Of a DNA stretch of 22,021 bases, positions 1-7,517 are shown piece by piece. Below the pieces are notes generated by a model that saw nothing but the letters and a program-made list of their open reading frames with translations, did not search any database and was not told where the DNA came from. Position 1 is the first letter of the stretch. Each line of letters starts with the position of its first letter. The stretch lies in the IMG/VR virus record IMGVR_UViG_3300034092_002372, positions 1-22,021 of that record. One strand, written 5' to 3'. The stretch is from a virus. Both the position numbers and the translations under genes were made by a program.

Positions 1-1152
1 CGCCAGATCCTTGTTGTAATCCTTGGCCGCGCCGGACAAGCCAGCAAGCGCGCGGTCATACTGATCGGCGCGAGTTACGCCAAGAGCGACGGCGGTGTTG
101 ACGACGTCTTGGCTTCCAAAGATCTTGCGCAGCTCGGCCTGCACGTCGCCGCCGCTGATTCGGATGGACTCGACCAGCGTGCCAAGCGTCGTAGACAAGC
201 CATCGACCGACAAGGTCTGGGCATCGAACGTACGGCCGACGTCCTTGAAGCGCGCCTCGATGTCCGAACTCGAAGCACGCAGACCCTTGAGCACGGCATC
301 CAAGCCACGCAGCGACTCCGCCTCGGTCTGGCCGGCCTGACGCAGCACCGTGAACGCAGCCAGCACGTCTTCGAGGCGCACGCCCAAGGCGATCGCGCTG
401 TCCCCGATGCGATCGAAGCCGGTCGACAAGATTCGGAAATCGGATGACGTCTCCTTCGACACCAGCCGCAGCTTCGAGAAGATGTCGACCGAGTTGTTGC
501 TGGCGTCCGCGAACGCGTCGTTCACGTTCGTCAGCAGGTTCACCGACTCCGCGAGCGTGATGTTTTGGACGCGCGCAAACGTGGCCGCGTCCGTGACCTT
601 CTGCACGACGTCCGCGGTCGTGGCGAACCTCTTCTGGAGCAGTACCTGCGCGGCCGAAGCCACCTCCTGCTCGGTGACGAAGTTCTTGAACTGCAAGGCC
701 AAGGTCGTGAGTTGACGCTCGACCTTCTCGAAGCCAGCGGCGTTCGAACCCAAGCTGGCTTGGATCCGCGCGTTGATGACCTCCACCTCGGTCGATGTTG
801 TCAGGAACTCCTTGATCTTTTGCGTCAAGACCGTGACGGCCGTGCTGACCGAGACGATCTGAAGCGCGGCCTTCTTGAACGACTCTCCAAGACCCTCGCC
901 AGTCTTCGCGCCTTCGTCGCCCAACTTCTTGACCTGATCGCCGGCGGTCTGCGACTTCTTGCCCACGTCGTCGAGCGCGTCGCCGGCCTTGCCCGCCGCA
1001 CCGGCCGCGTTGTCAGCGGACTTCGCCAACGAGTCGAAAGCCTTCTTGGCCTCGGTCGAAAGCCCCTGCACCTCGCCGACAAGCCGCCGAATCTGATCGG
1101 TCAGCTTGTCGTCGAGCTGTGCTTGGATCTTCAGTTCAGCGTCGTTTGCCAT
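1..1152 (-). CDS. Tail tape measure protein (N-terminal part, runs off the window)
   Basis: Translating the minus strand from the ATG at 1150-1152 gives 384 codons with no stop up to the window edge, so the gene is cut at its 3' end. The protein begins MANDAELKIQAQLDDKL and has an acidic/basic helical N-terminus of about 80 residues. A hydrophobic stretch follows (ALQIVSVSTAVTVL, about residues 90-105), and then a long Ala/Leu/Val-rich helical region. That composition, and the position right after a tail chaperone frameshift pair, fit a tape measure protein, which sets tail length and is threaded through the tail tube. The region around residues 240-380 (DRIGDSAIALGVRLEDVLAA, LRGLDAVLKGLRAS) resembles the conserved tape-measure core domain. 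The start overlaps the end of the frameshifted chaperone product by 17 bases, as in lambda. The C-terminal half cannot be seen. Confidence 0.88.
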   Translation of the reverse strand, partial: MANDAELKIQAQLDDKLTDQIRRLVGEVQGLSTEAKKAFDSLAKSADNAAGAAGKAGDALDDVGKKSQTAGDQVKKLGDEGAKTGEGLGESFKKAALQIVSVSTAVTVLTQKIKEFLTTSTEVEVINARIQASLGSNAAGFEKVERQLTTLALQFKNFVTEQEVASAAQVLLQKRFATTADVVQKVTDAATFARVQNITLAESVNLLTNVNDAFADASNNSVDIFSKLRLVSKETSSDFRILSTGFDRIGDSAIALGVRLEDVLAAFTVLRQAGQTEAESLRGLDAVLKGLRASSSDIEARFKDVGRTFDAQTLSVDGLSTTLGTLVESIRISGGDVQAELRKIFGSQDVVNTAVALGVTRADQYDRALAGLSGAAKDYNKDLA

Positions 1153-1917
1153 GCTGTGCCTTGCTCCTCGACTCCGCCGCCCTCTGCTCGGCCTCCATCA
1201 ACTTTCCGCGCTCGCTCGCCGCCATATCGACCAGCCGCATCAGCTTCGCTGGCTGCTCGCTGTAGCCGCCGGACACGGGCATCACGCCACGCTGCACGTT
1301 CGACCACGCGCGAAGCACCAAGCGTCCGAGATCGCCGGCGTCGCTCGACGGGCACCGATCCCGCTGAACCTGCCCGCGGCCTTCGCACTCCTGACATTCC
1401 AAGTCTAGGCCAAAGCACGACGCGCACGTTCGGCCGTATACGGCGCTCGTGCTCGGCTTGTCGCAGCCCCACCGTTCACGCAGCGCCGGCGTCCTGCACT
1501 TCGGACACTTGGCAGGCTGTTCGCCGAAGGCCGCGTGGACGGCGGCTAGGACTTTCCCGCTTCGTCCTTCGTCACGCTCTCGCGCCGGACGATGGCGTTG
1601 AACAGCTCGAGCACGACGGCCGTCGGCAAGACCTCGATCATCTCGCGCTGCGCGTAGCCGTCCTCGCCCTTCGTGAACGCAATCGCACCATCCGGCCCTT
1701 CGAGGTTGCGCCATCCGACCAGGGATCGGCGCACGGTCTCGATCATGATCCGCGCGTGCTGCGTCGCGCCCTCGGCCTCCGTGAACGCGGCCAGCTCGGC
1801 CTCGTCGTAGACCGTGAACCAGCGCAGCAGGAACACGGTGCGAGCCTCCGGCGCGTGCTCGCGCTCGGCGGTCAAGACATACTCCCGCGGCTTGCGGGGA
1901 TCGATGGAGAGCTTCAT
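1136..1917 (-). CDS. Tail assembly chaperone, -1 frameshift product (gpGT-like) with zinc-binding extension
   Basis: This is the predicted 260-residue product of a -1 ribosomal frameshift at the GGGAAAG heptamer (1552-1558). The first 122 residues come from the upstream frame and 138 from the downstream frame, which ends at the TGA at 1136. The downstream frame has no ATG or GTG codon before its cysteine-rich part, so it is unlikely to be a separate gene. In lambda the gpG/gpGT pair chaperones tape measure and tail tube assembly. The extension here carries CPKC (138-141), Cys152, CASC (165-168) and CQECEGRG (175-182), the last matching the DnaJ-type CxxCxGxG zinc motif. A helical, charged tail follows (about 220-260). 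The frameshift itself is inferred from sequence. The stop overlaps the tape measure start by 17 bases. Confidence 0.78.
1546..1917 (-). CDS. Tail assembly chaperone, unshifted product (gpG-like)
   Basis: A 123-residue protein starts at the ATG at 1915-1917, with the AGGAT Shine-Dalgarno-like sequence just upstream. It ends at the TAG at 1546, two codons past the slippery heptamer. The sequence is mixed alpha/beta with no catalytic motif: an N-terminal basic segment (KLSIDPRKPREYVL), an aromatic LLRWFTVYDEAEL stretch, and a C-terminal VLELFNAIVRRE helix. I assign the role by position between the tail tube and tape measure genes, by size, and by the frameshift signal at the 3' end, which is the hallmark of this family in long-tailed phages. 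The leader contains a strong hairpin and a translation-start sequence shared with the gene starting at 8248. Confidence 0.83.
   Translation of the reverse strand: MKLSIDPRKPREYVLTAEREHAPEARTVFLLRWFTVYDEAELAAFTEAEGATQHARIMIETVRRSLVGWRNLEGPDGAIAFTKGEDGYAQREMIEVLPTAVVLELFNAIVRRESVTKDEAGKS
1552..1558 (-). other. Programmed -1 ribosomal frameshift site GGGAAAG
   Basis: On the minus strand the heptamer reads G-GGA-AAG in the frame of the upstream gene, the X-XXY-YYZ arrangement that allows tandem slippage to GGG-AAA. It is the same heptamer used by lambda G/GT. It lies six bases before the in-frame stop TAG (1546-1548). Slipping joins the 123-residue frame to the downstream frame without another stop until 1136. 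Confidence 0.82.
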
Positions 1918-1929
1918 GCCGCCATCCTA
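1909..1929 (-). repeat. Shared translation-start sequence, copy 1
   Basis: The minus strand reads TAGGAT-GGCGGC-ATG-AAGCTC across the start codon of the tail chaperone gene. It matches 8240-8260 at 20 of 21 positions. The AGGA element is a plausible ribosome binding site 7 to 8 bases before the ATG. Both copies lie directly downstream of a strong hairpin. Confidence 0.75.
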
Positions 1930-1934
1930 ACGAA

Positions 1935-1963
1935 CCACGCCGCGCTGATCGGGCGCGGCGTGG
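1935..1963 (-). terminator. Strong hairpin after the tail tube genes (attenuator or terminator-like)
   Basis: A perfect 11-bp stem (CCACGCCGCGC paired with GCGCGGCGTGG) encloses a 7-base loop. It lies in the 70-base gap between the second tail tube gene and the chaperone gene. A second, smaller inverted repeat (CTAGG/CCTAG, 1964-1984) precedes it in the direction of transcription. On the minus strand the stem is followed only by TTCGTTAGG, not a proper T-run. Partial termination or protection of the upstream mRNA end is therefore more likely than full termination. Confidence 0.6.
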
Positions 1964-1987
1964 CTAGGTTGGGACAAGTCCTAGCTG

Positions 1988-3502
1988 TCAGACGCCGATG
2001 TCCCAGATGATCGCGAACTCGTTGTCTCCCGATACGCTGGACGAACTACCTGAGTGCAGAGCAAAGCTCGTATCTCGAACGATAAGACCGTTTCGATCGC
2101 CTTGGCCAATCGACTGCACGGCCATCGAAGGGAAGTTGAGCCGGAACTTGCTCGGCGCCGTCACGCCAGCGACAACGTCCATGCGCACGCGATTCGCCGC
2201 GAAGTAGCTTGCCATGAGGTCGAAGTTGACTTCCTGAGTCAACTCGGGATCGATCGCCAAAGTCGGCGTGCGGCCGTTGTAGTAGATTCCGTCGATCCCC
2301 GTCGAAGCGGTCATGCAACGACGATACTGGATGTCGTTGCCCATGTCGGCCGTAAAGGTCGACGTGCATAGAGTCTTCTGACCGCCAAAGCTGGTGATCG
2401 CATCGTTGCCAATCGAGACCGTGCTGCCGAGCAACACCGGCGGCGTCGCGTCGTCATATGCGATTCCAGAAACCCCGCCAGAGTCGACGACCGCGTCCTT
2501 GATCCCTTGGAACGTAAAGTTCATCAGCATCGGCTCGCCGATGTTGCCAGAGATCGTCACGTTGCCACGCGCCCCTACGATGCTCTCGCGGATGCCATCC
2601 TTGGACAGACCAATCGTGACCGCGGCACCGACTTGCCCGACTTGGACGAACGCGGTGCTGACGGAGGAAGAAAGAGACACCGTTCCAAGAAGCACGCCGG
2701 TGTCCGCATCGTAGAGATTGACTGACTCGTTGATGGCAAAGCTGCCCTGAAGCCGACGAACGATGACCGATTGAGAAGATGTGGGAGAAGTGGTTCCGCC
2801 CGTGTTGTAGTACGCAACTGCGACTCCATTGCCGGATCCCTGACCGACAATGGTCACGCCTTTCGCAAACGTCTGTGGGCTGCCGGTCGCGAATGTCATC
2901 GCATACAACTGCACCGAAGACGGGAACCATCCGACCGCATCAACGGCTGGCGTGCCAGTGCTTGAGAATGAACCGCCAGTAAAGGTCCAAGCCGATCCAC
3001 TTGTCACTGCGGTGGAGTTCGCCAGATAGGCCGTTGCACCGATCTCTCCCTTTGTGGCCCAGACGTACGGAGCGCCCGTGTAGTAGTCGCCGACGACATA
3101 GAGAGTCGCGCCGCTGGCAGTCTGCGTGATGATCGTGCCGTGGCGCAGAGGCCCGCCAGTAATGGTCGCCGGCGAGAGAGTGATGCGGTAGCACAGTTCG
3201 CGCCGGAACCCGCAGGCGATCAGCGGCAAGTCGAAGGCAGGCCGCGTGCTCGTTGCAGCGGTTCCCGTCTTTGCCGCCGCTTCCAGTGAGAAGGAGCAGG
3301 TGCCGAGAACTGCTCCGGCCAATGGCGACAGAGGAGTAAAGGATTCACGCGCCACGTCGCGCTGATAGGTCTCGACCTCAAAGGTCATCGTCGGATCGAG
3401 CGCCAAATACTTGCCGGCGGCCGCGGTGAAGTTCGAGCTCGAAGCAGTGCCCTCGATCCGCTCTTGCGCGATGAAAAGCTGTTGTAGTCGTGTCAGTGAC
3501 AT
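1988..3502 (-). CDS. Tail tube protein, copy 2 (long form)
   Basis: This 504-residue structural protein starts at the ATG at 3502 and is clearly paralogous to the gene just upstream (3537-5027). The N-terminus (LTRLQQL, FEVETYQRDVARE, FTPLSPLAGA) and the C-terminal 200 residues (GLSKDG.RES, FQGIKD, YYNGR, GQGDRNGL, FALHSGSSSS, SGDNEF) are nearly the same in both. The middle, about residues 110-290, has diverged and is rich in Gly, Ser, Thr and Val, as expected for extra beta domains. The place between tail terminator and tail chaperone is that of the major tail protein, which polymerises into the tube. About 500 residues is long for a tail tube subunit, so an added surface domain is likely. 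Its codons look somewhat less GC-rich than those of the packaging genes, as in the paralogue. Confidence 0.8.
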   Translation of the reverse strand: MSLTRLQQLFIAQERIEGTASSSNFTAAAGKYLALDPTMTFEVETYQRDVARESFTPLSPLAGAVLGTCSFSLEAAAKTGTAATSTRPAFDLPLIACGFRRELCYRITLSPATITGGPLRHGTIITQTASGATLYVVGDYYTGAPYVWATKGEIGATAYLANSTAVTSGSAWTFTGGSFSSTGTPAVDAVGWFPSSVQLYAMTFATGSPQTFAKGVTIVGQGSGNGVAVAYYNTGGTTSPTSSQSVIVRRLQGSFAINESVNLYDADTGVLLGTVSLSSSVSTAFVQVGQVGAAVTIGLSKDGIRESIVGARGNVTISGNIGEPMLMNFTFQGIKDAVVDSGGVSGIAYDDATPPVLLGSTVSIGNDAITSFGGQKTLCTSTFTADMGNDIQYRRCMTASTGIDGIYYNGRTPTLAIDPELTQEVNFDLMASYFAANRVRMDVVAGVTAPSKFRLNFPSMAVQSIGQGDRNGLIVRDTSFALHSGSSSSVSGDNEFAIIWDIGV

Positions 3503-3536
3503 GGAATCTTTCGTCCTTGGCCGCGGGCCTTTTGGA

Positions 3537-5027
3537 TCAGACGCTCAAGTCCCAGATGATGACGAACTCGTTGTCGCCGCTTGTGCTGCTCGAGCTGCCC
3601 GAATGCAGCGCGAACGCGATGTCGCGCGTGATCAATCCGTTGCGATCGCCTTGGCCGACAGATGTGATGGCCGAGTTGATCGCCGAAAGGCGAAACTTGT
3701 CAGGAGCCGTGCTTCCAACAGTCACGTCCAGGCGCATGTTTCCCGACGTGAAGTAGTTGTTCATGTAGTCGAAGTCGAGCTCCGGCGACTGGTCGGGATT
3801 GATCGTGCCGTTCGGGCTGCGACCGTTGTAGTAGATCCCGTCGATGCCAGTCGCGGCCGTGATGCAGCGGCGATACTGCACATCGTTCGCCATGTCGATG
3901 TTGAACGACGTGGCGCACATGCTCTTGGCGTTCGCCAGCGACGTAATGCCAGCGTCGGCGACCGTCATCGCAGATCCAAGAAGAACCGGCGGCGTGTCGT
4001 CGTCGTAGGTAACGCCAGAGATGCTGCCCGAATCGATCACGTTGTCCTTGATGCCTTGGAAGTTGAAGTTCAAAAGCACAGGCTCGCCCACGTTGCCCGA
4101 GATCGACACGCTGCCGCGCGCGCCCTTGATCGACTCGCGCACGCCGTCCTTGGACAGGCCGATGCTGACGGTCGGCGAGATGTTCTTGACCGAAGCAGTG
4201 TCGAACGACTGGATGAACGTCGACACAGCAATGGTCGTTGACGCAACCACCGCTCCATCGCGATAGACCGTGCAGTTGGTGTCCGAGCTGGTGAAGGTGC
4301 CTTGGATCCTTCGGACATACAGCGGAACCGCGGAACCCGTCGTGGACTGAGCGTAGTAGAGGATTGCAATCGCGCCCGTCGAGTTGCCGACGATCACATC
4401 GTTCGCGGACAAGGCGACCGCGATGCCACCCGTAGTCGTGATTGTGTACAAGGCGACCGAGCTAGGCCAGTAACCAACGCCAGCGTCGCTCACCACCGCG
4501 GTCGTAGTTCCAACACCCGATCCACCAACAGTTGCAGCGGCGGTCGTCAGGCTCGAACCGTTGCCTAGGTTGTTGTTGGTGCCCTTGGTACACCAAACGT
4601 AGGTCGAACCAGTGAGGTAGGTGCCGACGACAAATGCAGTGCCCGATCCCGACGTGATCGTCGCGCCGTGGTTGATTACGGCAGTCGTGCCCGCGCCAAA
4701 GGTCAGACGAATCAGGCGCTCGCGCCGGAAGCCCGAGGCGACCAGAGGCAGGTCCCACTGCGGGATCGCCGAGATCGTCGAGGAGACTTTCGCATTCATC
4801 TCGAGCGAGAACGTGCAGTTGCCAAGCAACGCGCCAGCCAACGGCGACAGAGGCGTGAACGTCTCGCGCGCGACATCGCGTTGGTACGTTTCGACCTCAA
4901 AGGTAATCGAAGGGTCGATGGCCAAGTACTTGGCATTGCCAGAAGAGAACAACGCGGGAGAAGAGATAACCGTGCCTTCGACGTTCTCGGCCGCGATGCA
5001 CAGTTGCTGGAGTCTTGTCAGTGCCAT
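3537..5027 (-). CDS. Tail tube protein, copy 1 (long form)
   Basis: This 496-residue protein starts at the ATG at 5027, nine bases after the tail terminator stop. It shares the conserved N-terminal block (about residues 1-100) and C-terminal block (about 300-496) with the neighbouring gene at 1988-3502. The Thr/Ser/Gly-rich central part is different. Judged by position after the tail terminator it is the best candidate for the main tube-forming subunit. The conserved ends probably form the tube core, while the variable centre would face outwards; this is inference. No catalytic motif, signal peptide or transmembrane segment is visible. Only 34 bases separate it from its paralogue, so both should lie on one transcript. 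Confidence 0.82.
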   Translation of the reverse strand: MALTRLQQLCIAAENVEGTVISSPALFSSGNAKYLAIDPSITFEVETYQRDVARETFTPLSPLAGALLGNCTFSLEMNAKVSSTISAIPQWDLPLVASGFRRERLIRLTFGAGTTAVINHGATITSGSGTAFVVGTYLTGSTYVWCTKGTNNNLGNGSSLTTAAATVGGSGVGTTTAVVSDAGVGYWPSSVALYTITTTGGIAVALSANDVIVGNSTGAIAILYYAQSTTGSAVPLYVRRIQGTFTSSDTNCTVYRDGAVVASTTIAVSTFIQSFDTASVKNISPTVSIGLSKDGVRESIKGARGSVSISGNVGEPVLLNFNFQGIKDNVIDSGSISGVTYDDDTPPVLLGSAMTVADAGITSLANAKSMCATSFNIDMANDVQYRRCITAATGIDGIYYNGRSPNGTINPDQSPELDFDYMNNYFTSGNMRLDVTVGSTAPDKFRLSAINSAITSVGQGDRNGLITRDIAFALHSGSSSSTSGDNEFVIIWDLSV

Positions 5028-5036
5028 GTAGTTCTC

Positions 5037-5501
5037 TCAGTACTTGGTGGTAGGGTCGCCGTACAGCGTTCGATACAACACCTGCACCGTGACTTGCGCC
5101 TCGGCCAGCGGGTTCGTCGGGTCGGCCTCGAAGACTTGATCGCTGAGGATCTTCGTCGTCAGCGCGTTGCCGCCACGAGTCCAGTCCGTGGTCAACGCAA
5201 CGCGCACGTCCGTCACGAGATCCTGCAAACTTGTCTTCCATGCGGAATCGTAGACGCCGCACACGATGAGGAGATCCATCGTATGCTCCACGATGCCAAG
5301 CCGGCTGTCGTCGTGCGTCTCGCCCTGCGGCACGACGATCAGACACGGATAGGTCGGCACCTCGAAGGCGTTGCCGCCCCAGCGACGCACCGTGTTCGGC
5401 ACCGTCTTGTACGTCGCCGGCGTCGTCGCGATCGCCGCGAGCACGGTGTCGATGTTCGACAAGATCGACTCTCGTACGGTTGTCGATGCCGGGTATGCCA
5501 T
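5037..5501 (-). CDS. Tail terminator protein (lambda gpU / SPP1 gp17-like role)
   Basis: A 154-residue protein begins MAYPASTTVRESILSNIDTVLAAI, has a central YPCLIVVPQGE strand and ends with AQVTVQVLYRTLYGDPTTKY. An N-terminal helix that 'samples' short intervals, followed by a beta-sheet with a YPAL/YPCL-type strand, is typical of proteins that cap the tail tube and attach it to the head. The place immediately before the tail tube gene agrees. The start is the ATG at 5499-5501, which overlaps the stop of the previous gene as TGATG, a strong sign of translational coupling. An alternative upstream start giving 261 residues is rejected because the added part is the upstream gene read in another frame. 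Confidence 0.72.
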   Translation of the reverse strand: MAYPASTTVRESILSNIDTVLAAIATTPATYKTVPNTVRRWGGNAFEVPTYPCLIVVPQGETHDDSRLGIVEHTMDLLIVCGVYDSAWKTSLQDLVTDVRVALTTDWTRGGNALTTKILSDQVFEADPTNPLAEAQVTVQVLYRTLYGDPTTKY

Positions 5502-5836
5502 CAGCGGATCTCCTCGAACGTCACGGTAACAGATCCCGTCTGCGAGCTGCGCCGCACGCGATCGAGCGTGTCGTCGGCGAACCGAACGTCGAGCGCCGAA
5601 CCACCAGGAGGCGTGTAGCTGATCGCGCCCACGGGCCCATCGACCAAGTCCCACACGCGCTCGACCTCGTCGAGGATGCCGTCCGAGCTGTCGTACACGA
5701 GATCCCAGCGCCGCAGCGCCCGCTCGTTGATCTGGCGGGCACGGCTCTGGCCGCTCTGCTGGGGAGCCTGCACGGCTCGCCGGATGCTGGTCTCGATCAG
5801 GCGCGCCGGGCACATGGTCCAAGTGTAGAGGGCCAC
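5501..5836 (-). CDS. Small neck or minor tail protein, unassigned
   Basis: A 111-residue protein starts at a GTG (5834-5836) with GGGGAG about nine bases upstream. It contains RALRRWDLVYDSSDG..DEVERVWDLVDGPVGAISYTPPGG, a pattern of aromatic beta strands with a TPPG turn. This resembles short minor tail proteins of the lambda gpM or DUF2460 kind, but I cannot assign it firmly. It lies between the gp10-like protein and the tail terminator, where head-completion or tail-joining proteins are encoded. Its stop overlaps the start of the tail terminator (TGATG), so the two are translationally coupled. Confidence 0.6.
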   Translation of the reverse strand: MALYTWTMCPARLIETSIRRAVQAPQQSGQSRARQINERALRRWDLVYDSSDGILDEVERVWDLVDGPVGAISYTPPGGSALDVRFADDTLDRVRRSSQTGSVTVTFEEIR

Positions 5837-5840
5837 GAGG

Positions 5841-6506
5841 TCAGCTCCCCGCGCGCGCCGCGGCGCGCTTGACGGCCTCGTTGAATCGAACCACGCGGTC
5901 CTTCGTCACGGCGACCGATCGCCACGAATCCCGGAAGCCCAGCCGCGGCGGGACCTCGACCGACTTCTTGAGGATCCAGAGCCACTGCAAGTCGCTCGAC
6001 TTGGGGTCGGCACGCTGCCGGCCGGGCTTGCCCTCCGACACGATGAACGTCTTGCCCTTCTTCGTGGTCAGGAAGTGGACCTGCTTCGGGTAGCGAGAAA
6101 GCAAGTCCCGCGCGCTCGGATACCGAGCCACGCCGGCACCGGTCAGGTTGTCCGACAAGGGGATCGTCAGGTTGCGAGCACGCTTCGGCGTGATCGTGCC
6201 GCCGTACTCTTGCAGCCTCGCGTACTTTGTTCCTTGGCTGAAGACCAAGAGCGTCAACGGCTGGCCCTGACCGAGCCCACCGCCCACCGTGTGCGAGAAC
6301 GACTTGCGCAGCAAGCCGCTGCGATTCTGGAGCAGCACGCCTGAGTTCTTCGGGCCCGAGTAGCCGCGGAACCGCTTGGCCTTCATGTAGCCCTCGAAGA
6401 AGGCTCCATGCGCGCGGAACGCCTTCCGCATCTCGACATCCACCGCGCTCGGCAACTTCGCCAGCACGCGACGCAATCCCTCGATGTCGAACGAGAACTT
6501 GCTCAC
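5841..6506 (-). CDS. HK97 gp10-like neck / virion morphogenesis protein
   Basis: A 221-residue protein starts at the GTG at 6504-6506, which overlaps the stop of the adaptor gene as GTGA. It opens with SKFSFDIEGLRRVLAKLPSAVDVEMRKAF, the usual 'helix of a gp10-like protein', followed by SGLLRKSFSHTV and YARLQEYGGTITPKRARNLTIPL. The pattern Y-A-x-x-x-E-Y-G-G-x-I-x-P with a following L-x-I-P-L is typical of the HK97 gp10 and Mu gpG/P2 gpS-like tail completion families. These proteins link the head to the tail. At 221 residues it is longer than most relatives, owing to an insertion (about 130-190) with an FLTTKKGKTFIV strand pair. A start further upstream is open, but it would lie inside the previous gene. 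Confidence 0.72.
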   Translation of the reverse strand: MSKFSFDIEGLRRVLAKLPSAVDVEMRKAFRAHGAFFEGYMKAKRFRGYSGPKNSGVLLQNRSGLLRKSFSHTVGGGLGQGQPLTLLVFSQGTKYARLQEYGGTITPKRARNLTIPLSDNLTGAGVARYPSARDLLSRYPKQVHFLTTKKGKTFIVSEGKPGRQRADPKSSDLQWLWILKKSVEVPPRLGFRDSWRSVAVTKDRVVRFNEAVKRAAARAGS

Positions 6507-7120
6507 AGCGCGATCCGCTTGTAGCGGTTCAGCGTGTACCGAACCTCCTCGAGGAACTGGTAGTCCTTCGTGAACTGCGTCGAGCTGTCGCCCATCGTCA
6601 CGTTCCCACCAGGCGTCGTCCGACGACGATGCAGGTAGGCCACCTGCAAGTCGCACGCCTGCGCGAGGTCCGCGTAGCTCGAGATCAAGTTCGCCGTCGT
6701 CGTAGCCAGACCCCCCGTGTAGGTGATCTGGATGTAGTACGGCAGGATCGGCCGAGCCATCGACCCGGCCGTGAACGGCGTGCCTTGGCTCACCAGACGG
6801 ACAACGCCGGCCGTGTCCTCGAGGACGTAGTCGTCGTTGCGCACGAGCGTCGTCGCGGTCGTGAAGTCCGTCGTGTCGTTCAGCTTGATCGTGAACGTGG
6901 CCGCGCCGTTCACGGGCGCGCCCTTCAGCGTCACCAGCCGGCGGGACAGCTTGATCGGATAGACCTCGACGCGCGAGGTCTGGAGGCTGTGACGCCGCAT
7001 CTCGGCGTCGAATCGCTCCGACACCGACGTGATGAGCTGGTCGATCAGCGAGTCCTGCGACACGTCCGCATTCGCGATGCCGAGCAGCGTCTTGACTCGT
7101 GCGCGTGTCGTGTAGTCCAT
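6503..7120 (-). CDS. Head-tail connector (adaptor, HK97 gp6-like)
   Basis: A 205-residue protein starts at the ATG at 7118-7120. The N-terminal helical part (DYTTRARVKTLLGIANADVSQDSLIDQLITSVSERFDAEMRR) is the characteristic opening of gp6/gp15-type adaptors, which form a ring under the portal. A beta-rich insert follows (about 45-125: VYPIKLSRRLVTLKGAPVNG, YVLEDTAGVVRL). The C-terminal helices (SSYADLAQACDLQVAYLHRRR, KDYQFLEEVRYTLNRYKRIAL) complete the family pattern. Its stop overlaps the GTG start of the gp10-like gene by four bases. Confidence 0.78.
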   Translation of the reverse strand: MDYTTRARVKTLLGIANADVSQDSLIDQLITSVSERFDAEMRRHSLQTSRVEVYPIKLSRRLVTLKGAPVNGAATFTIKLNDTTDFTTATTLVRNDDYVLEDTAGVVRLVSQGTPFTAGSMARPILPYYIQITYTGGLATTTANLISSYADLAQACDLQVAYLHRRRTTPGGNVTMGDSSTQFTKDYQFLEEVRYTLNRYKRIAL

Positions 7121-7123
7121 GGG

Positions 7124-7516
7124 TCAGAGCACCGAAAGGTTCACGTTGGCGAGGGCGTCGGGAGTCAGCTCCTCGTTGAACTGAATCGCCACGCAGCTCG
7201 TCTGCGCGCTGCTCGACGGCGTGATGAGCGCGCGCACATAGAGCTTCACCGCGGAGTGGTCGACGATCACCGATCCAGATGTAAGTGCCACGTCGCCGGA
7301 GAAGGTGATGGCATCCCCGAAGTTGGAGTAGCTCACGCCGTCATCGCTGTGCTCGACCTGCACGACGCAAGACTTGCCAGTCGACGCGAAGTTGCACTGA
7401 ATGAGGAAGCACAGGTGCCGATAGTTCGCGCCAGTAACAGCCGTCGTCGAAGACGAAGCGCCGCCTGCCGTGCGAACAAGCGTGACCTTGAGGCCGGTCT
7501 TTTGATCGTTGAACAT
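7124..7516 (-). CDS. Beta-sandwich structural protein, tandem paralogue B
   Basis: A 130-residue protein starts at the ATG at 7516, one base after the stop of its paralogue at 7518-7937. Shared marks are NYRHLCF (against GYRHTLF), VEHSDDGVSYS (against LQQSADNANWS), VDHSAVKLYVRALIT (against VSHSAVQQYLRASVT) and a final strand CVAIQFNE (against YMQFNA). It is rich in Ser, Thr and Val, with no helix-rich region and no catalytic motif. Position and composition suggest a capsid decoration or neck-decoration protein, but the family is not recognised and the role is inferred. Confidence 0.68.
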   Translation of the reverse strand: MFNDQKTGLKVTLVRTAGGASSSTTAVTGANYRHLCFLIQCNFASTGKSCVVQVEHSDDGVSYSNFGDAITFSGDVALTSGSVIVDHSAVKLYVRALITPSSSAQTSCVAIQFNEELTPDALANVNLSVL

Positions 7517-7517
7517 T

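Noticed and set aside
565-2010. Plus-strand open frame of 481 codons
   Set aside because: It is antisense to the tape measure and tail chaperone genes and has a low-complexity Arg/Leu-rich product with no motif.
4668-5618. Plus-strand open frame of 316 codons
   Set aside because: It is antisense to tail tube copy 1, the tail terminator and the small neck gene. The composition is typical of a mirror frame.
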